Positions 34,801-41,092 of a DNA stretch of 64,000 nucleotides are shown piece after piece. Numbering within the stretch: position 1 is the stretch's first letter; each line of letters opens with the position of its first letter. The notes below the pieces were generated by a model. It was given only the letters and a program-made list of their open reading frames with translations, ran no database searches and was not told the origin of the DNA. The DNA lies in contig NZ_LFJC01000003.1 of NCBI RefSeq assembly GCF_002776695.1, positions 7,905,298 to 7,969,297 on the forward strand, written 5' to 3'. The position numbers and the translations under genes were made by a program. The DNA is from Bradyrhizobium nitroreducens (GTDB lineage Bacteria; Pseudomonadota; Alphaproteobacteria; Rhizobiales; Xanthobacteraceae).

Positions 34801-34957
34801 GCGAGACCACGACCGAGATTACGGGAATGTCGGCCGACGGCAGCCGCGTCACCGCGAGCTTGGTGAAGGAGACCCAGCCGAGAACCAGGAGGATGATCGA
34901 GAAGACGACCGACGGCAGCGGATTGCGGATCGACCAAGCCGAGATATTGAGAGCCAT
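31808..34957 (-). CDS. RND efflux pump inner-membrane transporter (HAE1/AcrB-like)
   Basis: 1049 residues, the usual length. The N-terminus (NISAWSIRNPLPSVVFSIIL) is that of an RND permease. Two large periplasmic loops and twelve membrane segments are visible. The proton-relay Asp pair is in TM4 (GILVDDAIVEIENIVRH), with PLSIFPAFWAMDLLGFSLN before it and MGIVTKNAIMLVEFAIEA in the second half. It exports drugs, solvents or other toxic compounds in antiport with protons. Its start codon shares one base with the stop of the adaptor gene (TGATG), so the two are translationally coupled. No outer-membrane channel gene is next to them. Confidence 0.95.
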   Translation of the reverse strand: MALNISAWSIRNPLPSVVFSIILLVLGWVSFTKLAVTRLPSADIPVISVVVSQFGAAPAELESQVTKTVEDAVSGVEGVRHITSQITDGVSVTTIQFALETNTDRALNDVKDAVTRVRSNLPQNVTEPLIQRVDVIGLPIVTYAAISPGKTPEQLSYFVDDVVKRALQGVRGVAQVERIGGVEREILVSLDPDRLQAMGLTAVNVSQSLRGTNVDVAGGRAEIGKNDQAIRTLAGAKTLGDLAGTMIPLFGGGEVRLDDLGTVTDTIADRRTFARFNGEPIVALGIKRSKGASDVKVAEAVQKRVDALKAAYPDVDLKVIDTSVEYTNGNYHAAISTLFEGAILAVVIVLLFLRDLRATIIAAISLPLSIFPAFWAMDLLGFSLNLVSFLAITLSTGILVDDAIVEIENIVRHMNMGKSPYRAALEAADEIGLAVIAISLTIIAIFAPASFMSGIAGQFFKQFGITVSVQVFFSLLAARFVTPVLAAYFLKHGNHEEPPPGRILRSYHRIVAWSVRHYFITVLIGFGVFAASIWSITLLPQGFLPAQDSARSLLALELPPGTQLAYTEKVTEDIVARLRKRSEVKSIFVDGGRVPPGTQEVRRASLIINYTPKDARDITQRELEFSISQELENIPDIRFWFLDENGLRAISLVVTGVDANIVNNFASELATQMKRIPTISNVISETTLERPELRVEPRADLAARLGVSTESLSQTIRVATIGDVGPALAKFDVGDRLVPIRVQLEDAARGNLKTLEQLRVPLGEHGEKGGVPLSVIADVKLDQGPTSINRYDRERQATVAADLVGSAALGDATKKIYDLPVMKSRPKGVKVSPSGDAESLNELSDGFATAITAGLMMVYAVLVLLFGTFLQPITILFSLPLSIGGAIAALLLTGKQLTTPVWIGILMLMGIVTKNAIMLVEFAIEAIHAGKPRDEAMIDAGMKRARPIVMTTIAMAAGMMPSALAVGAGGEFRSPMALAVIGGLIFSTILSLVFVPAMFMVMDDLGALIWRFAKRLIVHSEDAETGGHHDAAPAEAGPAPRNIVHPAAE

Positions 34958-35886
34958 CAGCGTACCCGCGTGCGATCGAGTTCATCGGCGAACATGGTCT
35001 TGATCTGGTCGCCGTCATGGAGTGAAGAGCCGGCGTCGGCCACGACGATTTCGCCGACGTCGAGACCTTCCAGGATTTCCGTGGCGCTGTCGGACGACAG
35101 TCCGACCCGCACCTTGCGCGTCTCGATCGTGTTGCCCTTGACGACCTGAATGGTGAGATGGTCGATCGCGGTCTTGGGGATCGAGACGCCGCAGCTTCGC
35201 TTGGCGTCGATCGAGGCGCGGGCGAACACGCCCACCTTGAGCGACGGATTGTTGGTGACGCTGATGCGGACGCGGCCGAGCTGCGTGGCGCGGTCGATCT
35301 CGGGCGCAACCAGCCTGACACGGCCGATCAGGTCGGGCGCGTCGTCGCGGCTGATGCGCACGGTGGCGCCGGCGCTGAGCTTGGGCATGTGCACCGCCGG
35401 CACCTGGGCATCGAGCTCGATCTCGTTGTTGACGGCGATGCGGAACATCGGGCCGGCCTGCGGGGATGCCGGCGCGCCGACGATGGTACGGACTTCAGTG
35501 ACGAGGCCCGGCGCAGGTGCCTTCAGCGAGATCGGGCCTTGCGGACCGGGGCGTTGCGGCTGGCCCGGGATCTGCGGCGGCGCGGTCAGGCGCGCCAGCT
35601 CCTGATTGTCGGCAACGACGGCGCCTTCGGTGACCAGGAGATCGGTGACCTTGGAGCCTTCCTGGTCGGCGATGACCACGGCCTCGCGGCGTGGCACGAA
35701 GAAGCCGGTGACGCGCACGAGGTCGGAGAAGCAGGCGTTGGTCGACTTCGTCACGATGACGAGCGCCTCGCTTTGCGTCTCCTTCGGCTCGGGGCGCTTG
35801 CGATGCTCGAACAGGTAATAGCCGACGCCGAGCGCGACGACGAACACCACGGTTCCGGCAGGCTTGAGATATTCGGAGAGATTCAT
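34957..35886 (-). CDS. RND efflux periplasmic adaptor (HlyD/MFP family)
   Basis: 309 residues from the ATG at 35884-35886, with AGGAT upstream. A membrane anchor (GTVVFVVALGVGYYLFEH) is followed by lipoyl-like halves (VTDLLVTEGAVVADNQELAR, ISLKAPAPGLVTEV), a beta-barrel (AGATVRISRDDAPDLIGRVR) and a membrane-proximal end (LEGLDVGEIVVADAGSSLHD). It delivers substrate from the downstream RND pump towards an outer-membrane channel. A CFSD motif near the start of the mature part is shared with the orphan adaptor at 4607-5497. Confidence 0.92.
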   Translation of the reverse strand: MNLSEYLKPAGTVVFVVALGVGYYLFEHRKRPEPKETQSEALVIVTKSTNACFSDLVRVTGFFVPRREAVVIADQEGSKVTDLLVTEGAVVADNQELARLTAPPQIPGQPQRPGPQGPISLKAPAPGLVTEVRTIVGAPASPQAGPMFRIAVNNEIELDAQVPAVHMPKLSAGATVRISRDDAPDLIGRVRLVAPEIDRATQLGRVRISVTNNPSLKVGVFARASIDAKRSCGVSIPKTAIDHLTIQVVKGNTIETRKVRVGLSSDSATEILEGLDVGEIVVADAGSSLHDGDQIKTMFADELDRTRVR

Positions 35887-35944
35887 CGCCGGATCATCCT
35901 GGCCTGGCTCACGGCCATCCGCGCGCGGCCCATGAAAAGCGTTT

Positions 35945-35983
35945 CCCTGAAACAAAGCGGCGTCCCGCAAGGCTGCGGGACGC
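35945..35983 (-). terminator. Probable rho-independent terminator after the OmpA gene
   Basis: GCGTCCCGC (35960-35968) and GCGGGACGC (35975-35983) form a nine-pair stem with a six-base loop. Read on the minus strand, the stem is followed by a T-rich tract (CTTTGTTTC). It lies downstream of the OmpA stop at 36045 and upstream of the adaptor start at 35886, separating the two units. Confidence 0.6.
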
Positions 35984-36044
35984 GCTTTGCAAGCGAGACT
36001 TTACACCACATCACGACTGGTCATTCCAAGGGATTGCGTCGTGC

Positions 36045-36728
36045 TTACTTCGATGCGGTGGTCTTGTTTTCCATATTGACGACCTGCACGCGGCGGTTGG
36101 CCTCCGCCATCGGCTGGCTCGGGTCCTTCAGCTTGCTCTTGCCGTAGCCGACGGTGACGAGGTCGGTCGCCGCGATGCTGTACTTTTCGACGAGGTAACG
36201 CTTGATCGAATCCGCGCGGCGCTCCGACAGATCCTGATTGTAGGCCTCGCCGCCGGCGGCGTCGGTGTGGCCGGCGACCACGAAGGTCGAGCCCTTGAGG
36301 TCGGGACTGGTCAGCGCACGGCCGAGCGCCTGCACGGAGGGCATCGATTTGGCGCTGATGTTGGCCGAGTTGTAGTCGAAGGTGATTTCGAGATCGATGT
36401 TCGGCTTGTCCTTGGCGACTGACGCGATTTCCTCGCGCTCGGTCGACGACAGCGAACGCGTCGAGCGGCCGCGCACCGACTGGATCAGCTTGGTCTCCGC
36501 CGCGTTGGGCGCGGGATCGGCCTGCGGGGCGATCGAGAGGCCGCGGGTCAGGGGCTTCTTCGGCGCCGGCGCCAGGGCTCGAACGATCTCATCCTCGGTG
36601 ACGTTCTTGCTGTTGCCGTCATCGCCGGCGAATGCGGGCGAGGTCGGCAGCGACAGGGCGGCGCCAAGAGCAACGCTCAGCGTAACGATGGACAGGATCG
36701 CGGTAAGTCCCTTTGCAGCCGATTTCAT
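36045..36728 (-). CDS. OmpA-family peptidoglycan-binding protein
   Basis: 227 residues from the ATG at 36726-36728, with a strong AGGAGGG. A signal peptide covers about residues 1-33 (LSVALGAALSLPTSPAFA). A low-complexity stretch follows, then an OmpA-C domain at about 110-220 with ITFDYNSANISAKSMPSVQA, FVVAGHTDAAGGEAYNQDLS, ERRADSIKRYLVEKY and VGYGKSKLKDP. The conserved Asp and Arg that hold diaminopimelate are visible in HTDAAG and ERRAD. It is 146 bp downstream of the caspase-like/TPR gene on the same strand and may be co-expressed with it. Confidence 0.92.
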   Translation of the reverse strand: MKSAAKGLTAILSIVTLSVALGAALSLPTSPAFAGDDGNSKNVTEDEIVRALAPAPKKPLTRGLSIAPQADPAPNAAETKLIQSVRGRSTRSLSSTEREEIASVAKDKPNIDLEITFDYNSANISAKSMPSVQALGRALTSPDLKGSTFVVAGHTDAAGGEAYNQDLSERRADSIKRYLVEKYSIAATDLVTVGYGKSKLKDPSQPMAEANRRVQVVNMENKTTASK

Positions 36729-36874
36729 AGCCAGTCCCTCCTGCGCAGCCAGCTCGCGCGGTTCGAAAATTCCTGCAATGGGCCTTCCGGAGAAGGCCGC
36801 CTGCGGCATCCGTTTGTTAGTCTTTCCTGAGCCGTCAAGGTTCGAGGCGGCGCCTGCCTCAATCGAAAAAAATA

Positions 36875-38425
36875 CTAGCGTACTCCGTAGCTTGCGAATT
36901 CCTGAACGATGTTCGGATCCATCGCCTTGGCATTGGCGATATCGAGCGCCCCTTCCTGGGCGGAGCCGTTGCGCTGCTTGGCGAGGCCGCGTCCGTAGAG
37001 CGAGGAGGTCAGGCGCGGGTTGATCTTCAGGGCAGCGTCGAAATCGGCGATGGCATTCTTGACCGCGCCCGATTTGAGGTTGACGAGGCCGCGGCTGTCC
37101 AGCGCATCGACGAAGTTCGGCCGCAGCCGCAGCGCCTCGTTGCAATCCTTCAGCGCGCCCTGGAGGTCGCCGACCACGGTGCGGGTCCAGCAGCGGTTGT
37201 TCAGCGCCTCGACATCCTTCGAATTGATCCGGAGCGTGTCGTCGAAATCCTTGATGGCGAGGTTGTAGGCGCCCTTGCTGGCATAGACCTGGCCGCGCCG
37301 GTACAGCGCGTTCACGTCGTCCGGATTGGCCGCAATCTTGGAGGTCAGGCTCTTGATCGTCGGGTCGTCAGCCAGGGCCGCGGCACTCGGCCCGCTGTCC
37401 GGGCTCGGCGCCGGAGCGGTCTCGATCGGTTTTACCGGCAGGGGTGGCGGAGGCGGAGGCAGGGCTGCCTCGACCTGCGGTTTCGGCGTGGGGGCCGGTG
37501 CGGGCGCAGGCGGTGGAGCAGGTGCAGGCGCCGGGGCCGCAGCAGTGTCGGCCGGCTTCGGCGGCGGAGGCGGTGTCGGCGGCGCGGGCGGGGCCGGCGG
37601 CGGGTTGTTGGCAACGACCGGCGGCGGTGCGGGTGGCGCAGGCGGCGTGGCTGGTGCCGGACGCGATCCGACGGCGCCCGGGCTGAACGAGAAATCTTCG
37701 GCCAGTGAAGAGGATATCCACGGCACCTGCTCGCCGCGCGAGGCGCGGGTGACGCCCATCTTGGTCCGGTTCAGCGTCTCCTCGGCCATCAGATCGGGGA
37801 CGCGGATTTCCTTCAGAAGCTCCTGGACGAACAGGCTGTGGTCGCCGCCGGCGTCGGAGACCACCGAGGCCAGCGCCGCCGAATACATCACCAGCGTGCC
37901 GTTCGGCGCGATGACCGGGGTCAGGCCGGCCGAGAAGCTGCGGAACCGGCGCTCGAACGGATTGCGCCTGCTGGCATCGATCAGCGCGATCTTGACGCCG
38001 GCGCCGCGGGTGTTGAGCTCGCCGAGCACGGTCTCGAGGCTGAAACCGTCGCGGCGGACGTCGGATTCCGTCCAGATCTGCGCATCGATCGGCAGCATGT
38101 AGCTCTGGCGCGCCGACTGGATGCCGAAGCCGCTGAAGAACACCAGCGCCACTGATCCGGGCTTGATCTTGCCGTAGAGCTTGTCGAAGGCGCGGCGCAT
38201 GCCGTCGCCGGTCAGATTCTCGCCGATCTCGACCGCAAAGCCGTCGCGCTTCAGCTCGTCGGCGACGTCGCGCGCGTCATTGATCGGTTCCTTCAGCGGG
38301 GCATCCGCATCGGGATATTTTGCATTGCCGATCACCAGCGCAAAGCGGTCACCGGCCGCCAGTGATGGCGCTGTCGGGACGAGCGAGATGAGCAAGGGCA
38401 GAAGAAAAAAGAAGCGAATTTTCAT
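36875..38425 (-). CDS. Exported pseudo-caspase with proline-rich linker and TPR repeats
   Basis: 516 residues. A signal peptide (FFFLLPLLISLVPTAPSLAA) precedes a caspase-like domain at about 25-245: RFALVIGNAKYP, FFSGFGIQ (96-103), SYMLPIDA and IALIDASRRNP (146-156). The catalytic His and Cys positions are Phe100 and Ser152, so it should not be a protease. Residues about 250-350 are an extreme Pro/Ala linker. The C-terminus has at least three TPR units (VNALYRRGQVYASKGAYNLA, VEALNNRCWTRTVVGDLQGA, VDALDSRGLVNLKSGAVKNA). Linker plus TPR suggests a periplasmic scaffold that gathers partners near the cell wall. It is homologous over the caspase part to the gene at 3576-4424. Confidence 0.88.
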   Translation of the reverse strand: MKIRFFFLLPLLISLVPTAPSLAAGDRFALVIGNAKYPDADAPLKEPINDARDVADELKRDGFAVEIGENLTGDGMRRAFDKLYGKIKPGSVALVFFSGFGIQSARQSYMLPIDAQIWTESDVRRDGFSLETVLGELNTRGAGVKIALIDASRRNPFERRFRSFSAGLTPVIAPNGTLVMYSAALASVVSDAGGDHSLFVQELLKEIRVPDLMAEETLNRTKMGVTRASRGEQVPWISSSLAEDFSFSPGAVGSRPAPATPPAPPAPPPVVANNPPPAPPAPPTPPPPPKPADTAAAPAPAPAPPPAPAPAPTPKPQVEAALPPPPPPLPVKPIETAPAPSPDSGPSAAALADDPTIKSLTSKIAANPDDVNALYRRGQVYASKGAYNLAIKDFDDTLRINSKDVEALNNRCWTRTVVGDLQGALKDCNEALRLRPNFVDALDSRGLVNLKSGAVKNAIADFDAALKINPRLTSSLYGRGLAKQRNGSAQEGALDIANAKAMDPNIVQEFASYGVR

Positions 38426-38671
38426 AATCAGCGCGGTCCAGCCAAAAAGGCGCCGTTCCAGCTTGCGCCGCGGCGACCTTAACTTACGCTTACCTCATTA
38501 TCAAACCGAGGGCGGGGGGCGTCAACCGCTTGGAGATTCGGCGTTATCGCGACGATTGACCGCAACGCCTCGGCGCGCCGCAAGGGGAATAAACGGGGGG
38601 GCATGGTTGTGCTCGACGCGATCCGGCTCGATCCTATCGGCAACATGTTAGGGCGACCACGGCGATCAAAA

Positions 38672-38687
38672 TGTGATGGGTCTCACA
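38672..38687. promoter_or_regulatory. Perfect CRP-type site (TGTGA-N6-TCACA)
   Basis: TGTGATGGGTCTCACA matches the CRP consensus half-sites exactly. It lies 112 bp upstream of the lactonase-like gene start at 38799 and about 250 bp upstream of the divergent pseudo-caspase gene. A near-identical site is at 3265-3280. The rest of the 370 bp gap 38426-38798 shows nothing further that I can support. Confidence 0.6.
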
Positions 38688-38798
38688 TTGAAGGGCCGCC
38701 TCCGTCGCACTGCGCGGTGTTTGACCTTTGCTGCCGATGATGGCTTGGTGCGCAGGCTCGTCCCGGAACGTCCACTCAGAAAAGCAAAGTCAAGAAAC

Positions 38799-39605
38799 AT
38801 GGGAAACGCCTACGAGATCTACGCCCTGCGCTATGCGACGATGTCGCCTCGCACCCCCAGCATGAACTTCCTGGCGCCCGATCCGCATGACAGCGCGGCG
38901 CAGGATCTCGACTATTTCGTCTGGCTGATCCGCGGGGGCGGCCGCGACATCCTGGTCGACACCGGCTTCAATGCCGAGGAGGCGAGCGCGCGGGCGCGCA
39001 AGCTGACGCTCAATCCGGTGGATGCGCTGGAGCGCTTCGGCGTCGCGGCGTCGAAGATCCGCGATATCATCGTGACGCATCTGCATTACGACCACGCCGG
39101 CAATCTCGATCGCTTCCCGAATGCGCGCTTCCATCTGCAGGAGCGCGAGATGGCCTATGCGACCGGCCGCTGCATGTGCAACGGCCTGTTGCGTCATCCG
39201 TTCACGGTCGAGCACGTCACGCAGATGGTGCGCCATGTCTATGGCGAGCGCGTCACCTTCCATTCCGGCGACGGCGAGGTCGCGCCCGGCGTCACCGTGC
39301 ACCGTGTCGGCGGCCATTCTGACGGCCTGCAGGTGGTCAAGGTCGAGACCGCGCGCGGACCGGTGGTGCTGGCATCCGATGCCGCGCATTACTACGCCAA
39401 TCTGCAGCGCAAGAGCCCGTTCCCGATTGTCTACAATGTCGGCGACATGGCGCAGGGCTGGGAGACGATCGAGCGCCTTGCCGGCCATCCGGATCGATTC
39501 ATTCCCGGCCACGATCCGATCGTGACCGAAATCTATCCGCGCGCCAGCGACAAGGTCGACGCCTGGGCGCTGCATCTGCCGCCGTCGCGGTCGTTTGCGA
39601 CGTGA
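38799..39605 (+). CDS. N-acyl-homoserine-lactonase-like MBL-fold hydrolase
   Basis: 268 residues from the ATG at 38799. The full di-metal motif HLHYDH is at 94-99 (VTHLHYDHAGNL), with further metal ligands in HRVGGHSDGLQVV, VLASDAAHYYANL and the closing FIPGHDPIV. The layout is that of the AiiA/AttM lactonases that open the lactone ring of quorum-sensing AHLs; other lactone substrates are possible. No signal peptide is seen, so it acts in the cytoplasm. It probably has its own promoter, with the CRP-type site 112 bp upstream suggesting control by a Crp-like regulator. Confidence 0.82.
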   Translation: MGNAYEIYALRYATMSPRTPSMNFLAPDPHDSAAQDLDYFVWLIRGGGRDILVDTGFNAEEASARARKLTLNPVDALERFGVAASKIRDIIVTHLHYDHAGNLDRFPNARFHLQEREMAYATGRCMCNGLLRHPFTVEHVTQMVRHVYGERVTFHSGDGEVAPGVTVHRVGGHSDGLQVVKVETARGPVVLASDAAHYYANLQRKSPFPIVYNVGDMAQGWETIERLAGHPDRFIPGHDPIVTEIYPRASDKVDAWALHLPPSRSFAT

Positions 39606-39642
39606 CGATGTCGTCACGCGCGGGCGATGCGCGCACGCTGAT

Positions 39643-39660
39643 TGACGTATTCATACGTCA
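39643..39660. promoter_or_regulatory. 18 bp perfect inverted repeat upstream of an orphan gene
   Basis: TGACGTAT, two bases, ATACGTCA: exact eight-base arms. It ends 38 bp before the GTG start at 39699, an operator-like position and structure for a dimeric regulator. The site may belong to the MarR-type or another regulator; the owner is unknown. Confidence 0.5.
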
Positions 39661-39698
39661 TTCCTAGGTTGTGCCTGACATTCACTGAGGTGTTGGGC

Positions 39699-40445
39699 GT
39701 GCTTTCAAAACTCAAAGACCTTGCCGCTGACGCCATGAAGGGCGTCAGCGAGCGTTTCTCGAAAGTTTCCGGGGCAATTGCCGACCTGGCCGCGAGTCTT
39801 GCCAACCGTGCTGCAGCCGCCGCTGATCTGGGCCGCATTCTCGATATCATCGAAATGGTCCCGGGCGTCAGTTTCGAGAAGCCGGAGCTTAACGCCGATT
39901 ATCTCAATACGCTGCTCGCCGCGGTGCAGATGGGCGAGCTTACGCTGGCCGTGCACTACCGCCAGCAAACCGAAGCCGGCGTGGTGCGCTTGCATCCTGT
40001 CCCAACGGCTGAGGCCAATGCGCTAACCGGCTCGGACGATAAATTTTCCGCGATGATCCTGGTCGAAGGTCAGAACGACAGGCCTGCCATCCAGATGCTG
40101 ATGAACACCGAACATCTGGCGGAAAATTATCGGTATGTTACCGCCGATACCCTGGTCAACGCATTGGCGTTCCCGATCGAGAATGTCAAAGGCGGTTTCA
40201 TCATCGCCAGGCCGTTTCGTGCCATCGCGCGACCAATCGCAGGATGGCTGCTCAACATCATTTTCGATCAGGGTGAGAAACTGCATCGCCGTTTCAGGGG
40301 TAACCGAGCCGAAGATCAGTCCCAATCACCGTCGCCATCAGCGGAGGAGGAAGCCGGCGCCACGAATGTCTCGACGACTCCGGAAGACAGTCGCGCCCAG
40401 GCGCGAGACTCCGATCAAGCCATCGACGACCAGCCTGCGCCCTAA
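39699..40445 (+). CDS. Protein of unknown function, 248 aa, atypical composition
   Basis: The GTG at 39699 is chosen because GAGG lies eight bases upstream and the palindrome lies before it. The protein starts MLSKLKDLAADAMKG with amphipathic helices, has a central domain (ILDIIEMVPGVSFEKPELNA, YLNTLLAAVQMGELTLAVHY) and a hydrophobic stretch near 190-205 (PIAGWLLNIIFDQG), and ends in a hydrophilic Ser/Glu/Asp-rich tail. I recognise no family. Codon third positions are less GC-rich than in neighbours (AAATTTT, AATTAT), which suggests transfer. Its stop overlaps the stop of the convergent MarR gene by a few bases. Confidence 0.7.
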   Translation: MLSKLKDLAADAMKGVSERFSKVSGAIADLAASLANRAAAAADLGRILDIIEMVPGVSFEKPELNADYLNTLLAAVQMGELTLAVHYRQQTEAGVVRLHPVPTAEANALTGSDDKFSAMILVEGQNDRPAIQMLMNTEHLAENYRYVTADTLVNALAFPIENVKGGFIIARPFRAIARPIAGWLLNIIFDQGEKLHRRFRGNRAEDQSQSPSPSAEEEAGATNVSTTPEDSRAQARDSDQAIDDQPAP

Positions 40446-41029
40446 TACGCCTGCTTGGCGTCCGCTTCCTTGCTGGTCTGGATCAGGTCGAGGCTCTCCT
40501 CGATCTTGCCGAGCAGCATCGAGAGCTGCTTGCGCTCCTGCGCGGAGAGGCAGGCGAGGATCTCGTCCTCCCGCCGCAGCAATTGCGGGAATAGCTCTTC
40601 GTAGAGCGCGCGGCCCTTCGTCGTCAGTTGCAGGCGGAATTCGCGGCGGTCGGCTTCGTTCTCGACCCGCTCGATCAGATCCTCGTGGAGCAACATTGTC
40701 ACCGCGCGGCTGATGGTGGATTTGTGCGTGCGGGTGCATTGCGCGATGTACTGCGCGCTGCAGGCGTCGTTGCGGAACCCGAGCGTTGCGATTACGCGCC
40801 AGGCTGGAATATCGAGACCATGCCGTTCCTGATATTCGACCGAGAGCGCGGAACTGACTTCTGCTGCGAGCCGGTTGAGACGGAACGGCACGAACTTGAA
40901 CAGGTCGAGCCGTGCCTTTGGCCGTAGAGAGGCTTCATCGGCCTCGCGCGTCTTCAATGCGGTGTCGCTGGATGTCCTTGCCAAGGGGCGCTCCGAATTC
41001 CAGTTGACGGCCGGCCGGCTCCGGTCCAA
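40442..41029 (-). CDS. MarR-family regulator of the homogentisate cluster (probable)
   Basis: 195 residues if the TTG at 41029 is the start; no better start is visible before the conserved core. The winged helix is clear: VEYQERHGLDIPAWRVIATL, CTRTHKSTISRAVTMLLHED and IERVENEADRREFRLQLTTK, followed by a dimer helix. MarR regulators usually repress neighbouring catabolic genes until an aromatic ligand binds. It is divergent from the flavin hydroxylase and hmgA-fahA genes, with a 20 bp palindrome directly at its start. Control of those genes by homogentisate or a related acid is a reasonable inference. Confidence 0.88.
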   Translation of the reverse strand: MDRSRPAVNWNSERPLARTSSDTALKTREADEASLRPKARLDLFKFVPFRLNRLAAEVSSALSVEYQERHGLDIPAWRVIATLGFRNDACSAQYIAQCTRTHKSTISRAVTMLLHEDLIERVENEADRREFRLQLTTKGRALYEELFPQLLRREDEILACLSAQERKQLSMLLGKIEESLDLIQTSKEADAKQAY

Positions 41030-41030
41030 A

Positions 41031-41050
41031 ATAGTTGCACGTGAGACTAT
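41031..41050. promoter_or_regulatory. MarR-type operator candidate between divergent promoters
   Basis: ATAGTTGCACGTGAGACTAT is an inverted repeat with eight of ten positions paired, centred at 41040.5. It lies directly before the MarR start and 42 bp before the flavin hydroxylase start, an ideal place to repress both directions. Confidence 0.6.
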
Positions 41051-41092
41051 CTAGCAGATCCGTGCTCTCCTGACCATAGCCGAGGTTCGAGT

